A program made the translations under genes and the position numbers. This document shows positions 22,509 to 34,135 of a DNA stretch of 64,000 nucleotides, one piece after another. Numbering within the stretch: position 1 is the stretch's first letter; every line of letters begins with the position of its first letter. Source of the DNA: Theropithecus gelada (lineage: Eukaryota; Chordata; Mammalia; Primates; Cercopithecidae); assembly GCF_003255815.1 (NCBI RefSeq), contig NC_037689.1, positions 144,925,582 through 144,989,581 of the forward strand. Reading direction: 5' to 3'. A model generated the notes under the pieces. It saw only the letters and a program-made list of their open reading frames with translations. It made no database searches and had not been told where the DNA came from.

Positions 22509-22915
22509 TGCTATGAATTGAATTGGGACCCTCCCCACCCACCAAATTAATATGTTGAAACTCTAATCCCCAGTGAGATGTTATTTGGAAGTGGAGCCTT
22601 TGAGAAGTAATTAGGTTTGGATGAGATCATGAGGGTGGGGGCGCCCTTATGATGGGTTTAGTGCCCTTATAATAAGAGACACCAGAGTGTTCTCTCTCTT
22701 TCCTGTTCTCCATCCCTTCCTACGTCTCTCTGCCATGTGAGGACACTGCAAGAAGGGGGCCATCCGCAAGCCGGGAAAATAACCCTCACCAGGAATCAAA
22801 TAGGCTGGCACCTTGATCTTAGACTACCCAAGCTTCAAAACTGTAAAAAATAGATTTCCTTTGTTGAGGCCATCCAGTCTGTGGTACTTCCTTATGGCAG
22901 TTCTAGCAGATTAAG
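22509..22915 (+). mobile_element. MLT1-type (ERVL-MaLR) solo LTR
   Basis: It starts TGCTATGAATTGAATTGGGA and carries AATATGTTGAAACTCTAATC, CCCAGTGAGATGTTATTTGG, ATGAGATCATGAGGGTGGG, TGCCATGTGAGGACACTGCA, CACCTTGATCTTAGACTAC and CCATCCAGTCTGTGGTACTT. These match the MLT1 LTR layout. About 15-20% diverged by impression. It contributes no coding sequence. Confidence 0.85.
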
Positions 22916-24340
22916 ATGGTGGGTCATAGGTAGATGGTAGGGGCCAGGTCCACAGGTCCCTGTAGCTGACATTAGAATTTTTTCTCAGGACCAGACAAGT
23001 AAACATGAAGGAAGAGTGCCATCAAGATCTGTGATGGCTTTAATTTAGGTTGTGTTTTTGTTGCAGTTCTCAATTTAGCTGATTATATACACATTTTAAA
23101 GGGCATGTTTCAGAATACACAACTGGATCCTGGTAAATGAAAAACCAAGTCATGGGTAGGTCATGCCAGTAAGAGTATCAGTAGGCCGGCTCTAACTGAG
23201 CAACACCTGGTAGCAGCTATGCCAAATTGCATATACTGCCCCTCACAACAGGGGTTATCCCCAAAATCTATGTTCAAGAAGAACAATGCCTACTGGTAGT
23301 GAAAGACAGTCCTTTCCCAGATGCTGGATTCAGAGCTAAACCAGAGGTGAAGTGATTGACCCAGAGTATTTTGCCACCAACTTACTGTTGTACTTTTTTG
23401 ATGCATATTTGCATTATAATGTGGAATATGGGGCATCTCCATGCTCTTCCATAGGTACCCAGTGTACACACAGATGTGGTTCACACACAGCCAATCATTT
23501 TTGTATGTTTCCTACAGCATGGGCACCTATGATGATATTACCCATAAATGTTTTTTCCCCATGCTGAGAATACCTAACAGTTGAGGGGTACTGTACAAAA
23601 ATTAAAAACAAACAAAAACCTCATTTTTCATCACAAATACCTCAGTTATTGGCACTGTCAAGTGTTGCATTCATTCTAAGTATGGACTACCTTGACACTT
23701 GAAGTTCCATGTTGTTTTAAGATTAAATAGCTTCAGAGTGAGAAATTATTGCTATAGTAACAGTTTATCAATGGCTCTTTTAAAAATAAACGACCATAAT
23801 CAAAGCAAGATTTCATTCAAACTGTTTTAATAATAAGCAAGAAAACTGAGGAGAAAAGTGGTATTTAAAAGCATTGAATGTTTTCTGTTTTTATTTCCTT
23901 TTAAAAGCCACATAACAATACCTAGAATAGAAATTTTGGATTGAATCAAAGGATTCCCATTTGCTCAACACAAAGAAGGGGGTTTGTTTTTTTAAGTATA
24001 AATATTTCTTGCTCTTTTATACCTAAGCTTTTAATAAAGGGCATAGCATTTAGAAATGTACTTGGTTCTTTTTAGAAGAGCAAAGGTCCCTTTTTGTTAA
24101 AGGGGTTGGTTCTTAACAGAAGGATGTTTTATTGTAAGCATGGACAGAAGTTAGACTTCATTCTTCAATTTTCTGTTCATTTGATACGTTATGTGAACTT
24201 AGGTAAAGGTAACTAGTTTCCCTTTCTTGGTGGTTTAGGTAAAATGCCTGAAAAGTGGGCAAATGTTTTGAGACACTTTACCCAGTTAATTCAAATAGCC
24301 ATCATTAGCCAAGTTGGTCCCCAATGGCACCGTACTCACA
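22916..24340. other. Unassigned intergenic sequence
   Basis: No gene, exon-like frame or repeat recognised in about 1.4 kb, apart from short A/T runs. Overlapping 64- and 71-codon open stretches at 23290-23567 match nothing I know. Confidence 0.45.
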
Positions 24341-24342
24341 GG

Positions 24343-24530
24343 CCTGGGCTCACATACCTGCTCCACTACTCAGTAACTTTGTGACGATGAGCTAGGCCCT
24401 TAACCTTTATAAACCTCACATACTTCATCTGTAAAATAGAGATAATGGCTGTATGCCTTATTCTGCTCTGAATTTGGGAGATAATCAAATGAGATAAGAA
24501 ATGAGTATGCTTTGGAAACTCTTTAAAAGT
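24343..24530 (+). mobile_element. MIR SINE
   Basis: Forward MIR with the classic order: CTGCTCCACTACTCAGTAAC, TGTGACGATGAGCTAGGCCC, TTAACCTTTATAAACCTCA, ATCTGTAAAATAGAGATAAT, and AATCAAATGAGATAAGAAAT. It is ancient and inert. Confidence 0.88.
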
Positions 24531-26039
24531 AAGATTAAAATTGCATAGCTCTCGTCTCCTTACAAAGGAAGGGGTGTGTGTGTGAATTTCTACAGTGCTG
24601 ATGTGTAGTTAGAAATGTTGGTGTTACTCAAGACAGATACTATGTTTCTTAGCCCCAGAAGATTAAGTGTTTCTGGAGCAACTGTTGTTTGACAGTTAGG
24701 TCTGAAGCAGAGGGAAGGAACCTCTCATCAGCATATACTCTGATTGGATGGCAATTAGCAGATTGCAGCTGCCAGTAATTTATAACTATTCTTTCATTTT
24801 TACAGATGAGGACAGTGAGGCTCAAATATTTCAAGTCCAAGGATGCAGAGTTTATACATGTATCAAATTATCACACTGTACACTTTGAATATATACAATC
24901 TGTCAATTAAATATTTTTAGGTAATAAATAAAAAAGCTCCAGAGCAAATCCGGATAAGACTTAAGTGATAAAAGGATGAAAAAAATAGCCTTCCAGACTG
25001 GGTATAAAATATTGTAGTAGGTTAAACTTTGGAAGATAAACTGTGAAAAGAAAATACATTCTTATCTCAAGGAATAGCTGAACTATTCAACTAGAGAAAG
25101 CTAATGAAGTTAGAACTAGACATGAAAAAGAATGCCAGAGGCCTCTATTTTTTTTTTTTTTTTTAATGAATGAACATCCCTTGAAACAAAAAAGATGAAT
25201 GTCAGTTGAAGCAAGAAAATCATGGATCAGTTTCCCAAATTTAAAAGACATTTCATCAAGGACATTTAACTACATAGTAGCAAATAACTGACCTAAGATC
25301 CCACAGCTTGTCTAAGGCAAAACAAGCTACCTTCCATTGCAGAATAGATATGGATCTCTAACCTCAAAGGCAAAGGGTAAGACTGAGGATGGGTATTCCT
25401 CCTCATCCTGCCAGGAAGCATCAGTATAACAAGATAAACTAGAGCTCTTCTTGGATCTAAGTTGAATTATGAATATGGCTCGGAATCACTACATTGGGCA
25501 TGTATGCTTCAACACTTCACAGAAAAGTAGTCGTAATAGGATTGATCGCTTTACCAGGACTGAGTATTGATGAATTTCTCAGAGATCTTTGTGTGTAAGA
25601 GGTAGCTAGGCTTCTGTGTCAACGAATACTGGAGCAAGTCAGCCTTAGAGGGGAGTGGCCTGAGCACCATCTAGTGTAAATGCTCTTGTAAGTGTTCTTG
25701 AAATGATAGGTATGTACAAGTGCCATCTAGTGACAACAGGGAAAAAATGCTCTAGGACCAGGGAAATCAGCTGAAATCCTTTGTAAACTAAAGTGAACCA
25801 GGTGATGATAAAATAGGATTAATTGCAGTCTCCCATGGATACGAATGAAGCCACGTTTCTAATTATGAGTGTATTATAGTGTATTCCCTTTGGATTTTAC
25901 TATGAGAAAACTTGGCCTTCTGTGACCCTCCCCCCTTCAGTTTCCATCCCTTAAACCTTTTCCATTGACCTCCTCCAGTATTTTGTCATTGCCTTACACA
26001 CTCTACTCTCAACATAGCAACCAGGTTTAACATACATAC
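24531..26039. other. Unassigned sequence with T18-type run
   Basis: No gene recognised. Contents: a T run at about 25148-25164, a (GT)n at 24574-24583, and a roughly 60-bp segment (24591-24650) resembling 26072-26127. The 10-bp motif GCCATCTAGT, or a near match of it, appears near 25667-25676 and 25723-25732. Confidence 0.45.
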
Positions 26040-26268
26040 AACACGTATACACACACACATATGTATGTAGATACAGTGTTATTGTGCGGTTAGAGATGTT
26101 GGTGTTTCTCAAAATAGATACGTTTCTCCTGTTAATACATATATATATGTATATATATGCATGTGTGTATGTACATATATGTGTGTATATATACACACAT
26201 ATGTATATATGTGTATTTTTTATATATACACACACACACACACATATATATATACATACATACGTCAG
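26040..26268. repeat. Alternating purine-pyrimidine simple repeat cluster (CA, TA, TATG)
   Basis: Two blocks, (AC)n at about 26048-26060 and a mixed TATA/TGTG/CACA tract at 26136-26264, are separated by about 75 bp of unique-looking DNA. Open frames across it (Ile-Tyr-Val-Cys runs) are artefacts of the repeat. Confidence 0.93.
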
Positions 26269-26269
26269 G

Positions 26270-26455
26270 TCATGTTATTCCTCTGCTCAAAACCTTCCCA
26301 TAGCTCCTTTCAGAGTAGAAGTCAAAATCCTTACATAATCCGGCCCTCAATTACCACTCTACATACATCTTCCACTGTCTATCCCTCACTCAGTTCTAGC
26401 TACACTGGTCTTGCATTATTTCAAACATCAGACATCCTCCTGCCTTAGACTTATT
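26270..26455. mobile_element. Ancient mammalian repeat, class unresolved
   Basis: The order CCTCTGCTCAAAACCTTCC, ATAGCTCCTTTCAGAGTAG, AAGTCAAAATCCTTACATAA, TCCGGCCCTCAATTACCAC, CTAGCTACACTGGTCTTGCA and CCTGCCTTAGACTTATT recurs across mammalian genomes. I recognise the pattern but cannot name its family with confidence. Confidence 0.55.
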
Positions 26456-26534
26456 TTTTCCCTGTACTGAATGAATATATAGTATATGTGATTTAAATTT
26501 ATATTTAGGAAAATTGGCTTTTCAGGAGATGGAG

Positions 26535-26970
26535 CTGGCATAGTACAGTGGTTGAGAGCATGGGCGTTGGTGTCAAACACACCTTAGTTGAACCTTGGAT
26601 CTACCACTCACTAGTTGTGTGTCTTTGAACAGATATTTTATCTTTTCAATACTCAGTTTTCTCATCTGAAAAATAAAGATAATAAAACCTACTTTCAGCT
26701 AGATGTGGTAGCACACGCCTGTAGTCCCAGCTACTCAGGAAGCTGAGGCAGGAGAATTGCTTGAACTCGGGAAGCAGAGGTTGCAGTGAGCCAAGATTGA
26801 GCCACCGCACTCCAGCCTGAGTGACAGAGTGAGACTGTCTCAAAAAAATTAAAATTAAAAATTAAAAATAAATACAACCTACTTCATAAGGCTGTGGCAA
26901 GAACCAATAAAAGACTTGTTCTTAGCAGAAGGCAGGCACCTGGTAGACATTCCATAAATATTGCCTTATT
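26535..26970 (+). mobile_element. MIR SINE split by a partial Alu
   Basis: The left part (26535-26692) has the MIR head AGTGGTTGAGAGCATGGGCG and then a TTTTCTCATCTGAAAAATAA stretch. The right part (26869-26970) continues with CCTACTTCATAAGGCTGTGG and GGCACCTGGTAGACATTCC. Removing the Alu restores MIR order, so the Alu inserted later. ACCTACTT flanks the Alu on both sides as a probable target duplication. Confidence 0.85.
26696..26868 (+). mobile_element. 5'-truncated Alu (right monomer)
   Basis: It starts at GGTAGCACACGCCTGTAGTC, at the linker/right-monomer boundary, and continues to GTGACAGAGTGAGACTG and an (A)nTTA-type tail. The left monomer is absent. It is nested in a MIR. Confidence 0.9.
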
Positions 26971-27369
26971 GGTGTTATTAAGATGGAGAAATGCAGGCTG
27001 ATGATAGTTTGGTCAGATGGTGCTCTACCTAGCTGAAGAGCTGTACTAAAAGTGTAATGCTCAAAGATGACTAGTCATAGCCACTCAACCCTATGTTTCA
27101 TACTTTTACCAAAAAAAAAAAAAAAAAGACAAATGGCCTGCACATCATAGTCAGAAATGGCATTAAGGAATGATAGCAAATGATAGAGTCAGGGTTCCCA
27201 AATATCTTACCAAGCAGTCCATGTTTTAATTGTGAAGCATAAAGTTTCAGTGTAAAATCTCAAATACATAAGGATGGGAGATGGTGACGTGACTTAGCAA
27301 CAGCACATACAAAGATGATAAATTTTAGTTGTCTGCAAATTCAGTAGGAATGAAGGATGCTGTGTGAAT
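26971..27369. other. Unassigned sequence with A17 run
   Basis: No gene recognised. A homopolymer of 17-18 adenines lies near 27110-27127. Confidence 0.5.
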
Positions 27370-27660
27370 GCCAGAAGGACTAATTTGAACTTGGACTGCA
27401 TTAATGCACAGTGCTCAGAACAAGAGATAGGATAGCTCCACCCTACTCTGTACAGCTGAAGCATGAGCAGAACCCTTTAAGGAGACGTGCCTAAAGAGCA
27501 GTCACTCAGGTGGTGAAGGGGTGACAGACATATAAAAAGCAGTTTAAAAGCCTTTGAGTGTTTTGACCTGAAGGTGTGCAGACTCAGAGGGAAATGATCA
27601 CTGTCTTCAGATCTCTGAAGGGCTGTCATGTGAGAGAAAGAACAAACTTAGTCTGCCTGT
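27370..27660 (+). mobile_element. Probable CR1/L3-type LINE relic
   Basis: The order CAGTGCTCAGAACAAGAGAT, CCACCCTACTCTGTACAGCT, a GGTGGTGAAGGGGTG stretch, GGGAAATGATCACTGTCTT and CTCTGAAGGGCTGTCATGTG follows the conserved 3' region of CR1/L3 LINEs (ACTCTGCACTGG, ATGGTGAA, GGGCTGTCATGTGG). It is heavily diverged with approximate ends. Confidence 0.55.
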
Positions 27661-27769
27661 TATTCTGAATGGCTTCATTCAACAAATACTGAAGACTTCA
27701 AAAAGTCCCCAGGAGATAGACTCAGTCTTGATCAAGGAGGTCTTAGCCCACTTAAACCTGTTTCCTAAC

Positions 27770-28358
27770 AGTATGGAGATTTCTTGAAGAACTAAAACTA
27801 GAACTACCATTTGACCCAGCAAATGGTATCTAACCAAAGGAAAGGAAATCACTTTATCAACAGGACACCTGCACTTGCATGTTTACCACTGCACTATTCA
27901 CAATAGCCAAGATGTGGAATCAACCTGTAAGTCCATCAATGGATAACTGGATGAAGAAAATGTGGTATATGTACACAATGGAATACTACTCAGCCATAAA
28001 AAAGGAATGAAATCATGTATTTTGCAGCAATTTGGATGGAGCTGGAGACCATTATCTTAAATGAAGTAACTCAGACACAGAAAGACAAATGCCACATGTT
28101 CTCATTTATAAATGGGAGCTCAACAGTGTGTATAAATGGACATAGAATGTGGAATGATAGACAATGGAGACTAGGAAGAGTGCAAGGGAGGGAGGAGGTG
28201 ATGATTACTTAATGAGTATAACATATGTTATTTGAGGGATGGATAACCTAAAACCCCTGACTTCACCACTATACAATCTACCCATGTAACCAAATTACAC
28301 TTGTAACGTATGTACCCTACATATTTATACAAATTTTAAAAAATGAAAAAAATAAACA
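27770..28358 (+). mobile_element. L1 3' fragment (ORF2 end plus 3' UTR)
   Basis: It starts at AACAGTATGGAGATTTCTTG in the ORF2 C-terminal region. The open piece 28015-28212 reads FAAIWMELETIILNE, then KDKCHMFSFING, the final codons of ORF2. A 3' UTR follows, ending at TACAAATTTTAAAAAATG. The type resembles L1PB or L1MA. It is severely 5' truncated and inactive. Confidence 0.9.
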
Positions 28359-29332
28359 AAGCTGTTCCCTTGTGATAAGAGCTGCTGTGTGTATATAGTC
28401 AACTCCTATTACCAAAGATTTTCCAGTAGAGATAGGTATGGAGAATATTGCAGACACTGTTCAAGTCTTCTGGAGAAGTTGATGACCTAATGGCAAACTT
28501 TTCAATCCTTAGAGTCTATGAGATTTCTGACAAGGGAAAATAACAATTTTGAACTAGAGATGCCAGAGTTGGATCTGGCTAAAATGTGGGAGGTACAGAG
28601 ATGCAGAGAAGTTCAGGAAAGACAGAGATGTAGTGAGGAAGTGAATGAAGTCTGAGGTGCAAAGGGATTGCTGATCATCAGACTAACACACAAGACATTT
28701 ACATCAGCCATGCCTGAGTTTCCAAGTGTCTGCTATTGATAGAAAAGCTTTGGTCCCAGGGCCTTTTCCAGGGAGAACCTCTGGTCTCCCAGATAGACAC
28801 ACTGAGTAATTTATCTCTGTTCCTCCAACACTTCATTCCCAAGTTGGCAAATTTATAAGCTGTACTTCTGTTTTGGTCTCTACTCTTCAACTCTGGTCAG
28901 TTGAGCTCCAGCCCATTGGTAATGGTCTGTGACATCTTATCTTTTTCATGCCACAGTTTATCCCCAGGCCTTGACCCTGATTTTTTGGCAAGTGGATGCC
29001 AGCCTGCAAGTCAGAAGATAAAGCTAAGGGGGATCACAGATGGATTTCTATTACAAATATCTGCTTAGACATTGCTTGTCTTCAGAATGGAATAAAAATT
29101 TTATCTAGAATATACTATAAGGGAAGGCTGTGGTTTTCATATTTGCCCATTCAACACAGAAGATGTCTCCTCTTGGGATGATTCAGTCATAAATGTGCCA
29201 TAAGTGGTATGGATTTATCAGAAGTACTGCATGGCAGGACTACAAACTGCTGTGCTTGTGAAGTTTTGTGTAGTACACATCCAATTATCAAAGGTATCAA
29301 CCATGATAGAGGAAAGACTGACTTATTTTTAA
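28359..29332. other. Unassigned intergenic sequence
   Basis: No gene or repeat recognised in about 970 bp. Short open stretches (for example 28996-29181) show no homology I recognise. Confidence 0.45.
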
Positions 29333-30383
29333 TTAACAGGTTTTTAGAGCAGTTTTAGGTTTACATAAAAGTTGGACAAGAAGTACAAGGAGTTATTATA
29401 TTCTCTTTACCCCTCCTTGCCTTCAGTTTCCCCCATGATTTGACATCTTGCGTTGGTATGGTACACTTGTTAGAATTGCTGAGCCAATATTGATATATTA
29501 CTATCAACTAAAGCCCATAGTTTAGATGTATAGTTCCCTCTTTGTGTTATGTATTCTATACATTTTGACAAATCCATAATTTCACGTATCCATCATTATA
29601 GTATCATATAGAATAGTTTTAGTGTTCTAAAAATCTCTTGTGCTTCACCTATTGGTTCCTCCTCTATCTTGGCATGCCAACCCCTGGCAATTATTGATAG
29701 TTTTACTCTCTCCATGAGTTTCACCTTTTCCAGAATGTCATGTAGTTGGCATCATAAGCTTTTCAAGTTGGCTTCTTTTACTGAATAATATGGATTTTAA
29801 GTTTCCTCCATGTTGTTTTGATGCTTTATAGAACATCTGTTTTTATCACTGAATACTATTCCATTGGCTGCCAAGCTGTCTTCCAAAGTGACTGTACCCT
29901 TTTTGCATCCCTACTATCAATGAATAAGTTTCTATTCCTCTACATACTTGCCAGCATTTGGTATTATCAGTATTTTAGATTTCAGCCATTTTAATAGATG
30001 TAGTAGTATCATATGGTGATTTTAATTTGCAATTCCCTAGTGACATATGATCTTGAGCATCTTCTTATATGCTTATTTGCCATCTGTATTATCTTCCTTG
30101 GTGAGGTTCCCTGCTCATATTTCTTCCCCACTTTTAAGTTCAGTCGTTTTCTTATTTTCTGGTTTTAAGAGTTCCATGTATATTTTGCATACAAGCCCTT
30201 TATCAAATGTGTTCTGCAAATATTTTTCCAGTCTAAGTATATTTTATTACCAGTGTATTTTGCAGAACAGAAGTTTTTATTTTAATAAAGCCTCACTTTT
30301 TTGTTTTTACTTTCATAAATAGTGCTTCTGGTCTTTTATCTAAAAACTCATTGCTAAACCTAAGGTCATCTAGATTTATTCTA
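29333..30383 (-). mobile_element. Old L1 (L1MB/L1MC-like) 3' fragment, minus strand
   Basis: The plus strand shows the complement of an old L1 3' end: TTTTTAGAGCAGTTTTAGGT at the 3' terminus, AGCCCATAGTTTAGATGTAT, TATCCATCATTATAGTATCA, then the ORF2 C-terminus complement (TCTTCCAAAGTGACTGTACC; TTCTGCAAATATTTTTCCAG) up to AGGTCATCTAGATTTATT. It carries many substitutions and indels. Confidence 0.88.
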
Positions 30384-31264
30384 TGGATGACGACATTATA
30401 AGATCAGTGAAATCATATTCAGCCAAAAAGTTAAGGAAATATTTTAGAGGTTAATTCATTAAAATTAATAATTAGGCAGTTATATAATAAAATATTTTGT
30501 TATATTTTTAATTTATCTCTGCTTTTTAAAATACACAATTTAATGATTCATCCTCTCATTCTGTATCAGTACACATGATCATTTCTCATTTTGTAATCTT
30601 ATTAAGAAGAGTCTTCAAAATTGTATAAGATTCCCACAAAACTTAGATCTGGCTCTGAGTCCAGCCTCAGGACAGCCAAGGGACCTTGGGTTCAAGAGCT
30701 CATCTGCCATGTTTTAACAGTGAGTAGTGGGCAAGCCAGATTTCATGGCTGGCCCACATAGGTGCCTAGTTAGCAAGAGGCAGGGCCAAGGGTCATAACA
30801 TTGTCAGAGGCTAGGTTCTCAGTTCAAGCAAATAAATATCTGAAAATCCAAGTGTTGTCTCAACTGGTCCCTGCAAGTATTGCCCAAAACTGAACACACT
30901 GCCCCAAAATCAGTTTCTTTCAGTTCATCTCATCCAACTGCTTAAGCTGGAAACTCAGATATCATTACAGAGTCTTCCATTTCTCTTTAATTTTCCGTAT
31001 CTCATCAGTCATCACGTTCCTACAACTATACATTATAAACACTTGATGGCTAGCTCTGTCTCTTCTCAGTCCCTACACATGATGTTTACTGTGCTTCATA
31101 TCCCTCTAGCTGGCTCCCACTCAACCTTCTGGAGTAAACACAAAAGTAAAATCCTCCAGAAAATCTCAATGCATTACAGCTGGGTTAGGTGCCCCCTCCT
31201 ATGATTTCTTGCAGCACCCAAATGACCCCTTTCATAACATGTAATATGTTGTGCTATAATTGCT
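30384..31264. other. Unassigned intergenic sequence
   Basis: No gene recognised. The part 30940-31260 (pyrimidine-rich, with CCTCCTATGATTTCTTGCAG) may be an ancient repeat but could not be assigned. Confidence 0.45.
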
Positions 31265-31900
31265 GAATTTTTAAAATTATTTTTTTGAAATAAAAATCCA
31301 ATAAAGTGAAAAACAAGTGTTCATTGTAACAAGTCAAACAGTATAAAGAAGTACAAGGAAAATTGATGAGCTTCCCCTAGCCCCCGGCTCTATATAAACT
31401 TAATCCATTGTTAATAGCTCCATTGTACCCTACCAAGGATATACTCTAATTTAGTCAACTATTCACCTGCTTGTCAAGTTTTGTTTTGTTGTTGTTGCAA
31501 TACACATCCTTGCATATGCTGGGACTTTCACTTTTGTAGATTCTATTCCCAGAAAAAACAAAGGATATGTGTATCTTTAATAGACATTACAAGATTTTTC
31601 TACAAAAGATAGCAATTCACCCTCCCACCAGCAATGCATTAGTGCCTGTGCTTCACAGTCTTCAAGATTGATGCTGTCACTCTATTTTGTTATGTGACGG
31701 GAAAAATGGTATTTCATTGTTTTATGAAATGACATTGCCCTGATTATTTCAAAATATTTTAATATGTTTGTTGGTAATATATATTCTCTCTTCCATGAAT
31801 TGACATTTCACATTCAGGGCCAAATTTTTTTACTGGATCCTTTATCTCTTAGTCTATAGGATTTTTAAATTACTTACATGATATGCAAATAATTTGTAAT
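31265..31900 (-). mobile_element. Very old L1 (L1ME-like) fragment, minus strand
   Basis: The plus strand carries complement landmarks of ancient L1 3' halves: CAATACACATCCTTGCATAT, CACCCTCCCACCAGCAATGC, GCCTGTGCTTCACAGTC, GGTATTTCATTGTTTTATG. It is highly diverged and the ends are approximate. Confidence 0.7.
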
Positions 31901-31957
31901 ATTTATATAATCCAATATATTTATATTTTTTATTCATGGTTTCTAGATTCAGTCTTA

Positions 31958-32355
31958 TGTTAAATCAAGTTTAGCCTAAAGCTGCCTCCTTACATATTTT
32001 AAGTTCAGCCTAAATGTTTGTCTGTACATCATGAACTTTAACCTAAATGGAAGTGTAAACAGACTGTAGGCTATCTTATGCCAATCACCGAGTTTTAGCC
32101 AATCAAATGTGGCCAAATGTTCAAACTGTGTTCAAATAAGGCAAATGCTGAGCTATAAACCAATCCACCTGCTTCTGTACCTCACTTCCACTTATTGTAC
32201 TCGCTTTCCTTTTTCTGTCCATAAATCTTCTTCCACCACTTGGCTGCCCTGGAGTGTCTCAGCCTACTCTGGCTTGAGAGGCTGCCGGATTCACGAATCG
32301 TTCTTTGCTCGATTAAATTGTTAAATTTAATCCGGGTGAAGTTTCACTTTTAACA
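31958..32355 (+). mobile_element. Solo LTR of a class I (ERV1-type) endogenous retrovirus
   Basis: 398 bp bounded by TGTTAA and TTAACA, a perfect 6-bp inverted repeat with canonical TG/CA ends, and flanked by a 4-bp duplication CTTA (31954-31957 and 32356-32359). Four-base duplications fit gammaretrovirus-like ERV1 elements. Promoter-like signals are in order: CCAAT at 32099-32103, TATAAA at 32154-32159, ATTAAA polyadenylation-type signal at 32312-32317. No internal viral sequence remains. A 71-codon open stretch inside is incidental. Confidence 0.88.
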
Positions 32356-32500
32356 CTTAAGAATTTCTCACTTCTAAGCTTATAAATATTCTTTGGTTAC
32401 TTTTACTTCATTAGTATTATACATCTTTGACATGTTTTGACCTTAATCTGAAACTTACTTGCCTGTGAGTTCCTTGAGGCCATGGATTGTGCCTGACTTA

Positions 32501-34135
32501 TGGAAACCAAAATATGCCACCCCAAAATATACTTTGACTTAATTTTGAGATGGCTATTCAGAGGGCCTAACAAATCAGGAAAAGCTTTGAAAAGGTGTCC
32601 TTTTGTGGGGAAAATTTGCATCTCTAGAGAAAAAAGAAAAACATTTTGAGGTAAATAGCAGATACAAATAGTCTTTCTCTGAAGCCCCCTTATCTGCCTT
32701 ATATGGAAATTATTAACAAAAAAAGCGGCTGAAAGTCTGACCCTTTTCAACATCTTACAAAGAACTCTCATCACAGCCTACCATATATTCTTCCAGAGCT
32801 TTGAGATTATCTGAGAGATTTTTATCTCTATAACAAGATGGTCTTTCCTTACCATCTTTTCCTCCTCTCATTCATTCTCCTATAACCAGTGTCCTTACCC
32901 TCCTCCCAAGAAACCCCAAGCCTCTATTCTATCTGTAACCTCAGGATAATATAAAAGTTCAGTCACCTGGCCCTTGAGTCTCATATTTATAAGACTTCTG
33001 TGTCCACTTACATATAAATAAATCTGTATGCTTTATGTTAATCTATTGTGTTTCATTTTTTTATTTATAATTGATGCAGATGCAGAATTGTACATATTTG
33101 TGGCATACAGTGTGATGTCTCAATGCATGTATACTTTCTTTAATGATCAAACAGGGTAATTACCATATCCACTAATTTATATGTTTATGATTTCTTTGTG
33201 GTGACGATATTCAAAATATTTTCACACAGCTATCTTGAAATATACAACGCATTGTTATCCACTTAACATAATGTCCTCCAGGCTCATTCATTTTGTCATA
33301 AATGACAAGATGCAATCTCTATCAAAATACCAATGAAATTCTTAATGGAAATAGAAAAAGCAATCCTAAAATTCACATGAAAGACAAATGTCCCTGATAG
33401 CTAAAACAATATTGAGCAAAAAGAACAAAGTTGAAGAAGACATCACACTGACTTTAAAACATACTACACAAAGCTATAGCAACCAAAACACCATAGCTCT
33501 GGCATAAAAACGGACATATAGACAGATCAATGGAACTTAATAAAGAAACCAGAAATAAATTCATTAATGTGAAGCCAACTGATTTTTTGACAAAGGTGCC
33601 AAGAACACATATTGAGGAAAGGACCTTCTCTTCAATAAATGGTGCTGGAATAACTGGTGAGCCATATGCAGAAGAGTGAAACTAGGCCCCTATCCCTCAC
33701 CATACACAAAAATCAACTCTTAAATGGACTAAAGACTTAAATGTAAGACCTGAAACTATGAAACTACTAGAAGAAAAAATAAGGGAAACACTTTATGAAA
33801 TAGGACTAGGCAAGAATTCTTAGAGAAAGACCTCAGAAGCACAGGGATCAAAGCAAAAAATAGACAAACTGGATTATATCAAATTTAAAAACTTCTACAC
33901 AGCAAAAGAAACAATCCATAAAGTGAAGAGACACCTTATGGAATGGGAGAAAGTATTTGCAAACTATGTCTCTGGCAAAGAGTTGATATCCAGAATATGT
34001 AAATAATTCAAACAACTCAATAGCACAAAAATCAAATAATCAAATTTAAAAATGGGCAAAAGGCCTGAATAGGCAGTATGTTTTTTAGAGTCAAATTATC
34101 AAACCTTTAGAAGGGGAAGGAAAGAAAATTTTCTT
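32501..34135 (+). mobile_element. LTR (probably ERVL class), interrupted by an L1
   Basis: It starts TGGAAACCAAAATATGCCAC and holds CCTTTTGTGGGGAAAATTTG, GAGGTAAATAGCAGATACAA, CCCCCTTATCTGCCTTATAT, GAAACCCCAAGCCTCTATTC and AAATAAATCTGTATGCTTTA (poly(A) signal region near 33012-33022). The LTR breaks at about 33055. A short tail after the L1 (34085-34135; TTAGAAGGGGAAGGAAAG) is probably its end. The class is inferred from overall pattern. Confidence 0.65.
33056..34084 (-). mobile_element. 5'-inverted (twin-primed) L1 inside the LTR
   Basis: 33056-33308 is the minus-strand 3' end of an L1MA/L1PB-type element (T tail, then ATTGTACATATTTGTGGCAT; GGTAATTACCATATCCACT). At about 33308 orientation flips: 33309-34084 is plus-strand ORF2 (CAATCTCTATCAAAATACC, WCWNNW-like and KLDYIKFKNFYT-like codons). 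Opposite orientation of the 5' part with some sequence missing at the junction is the expected product of twin priming. Confidence 0.85.
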
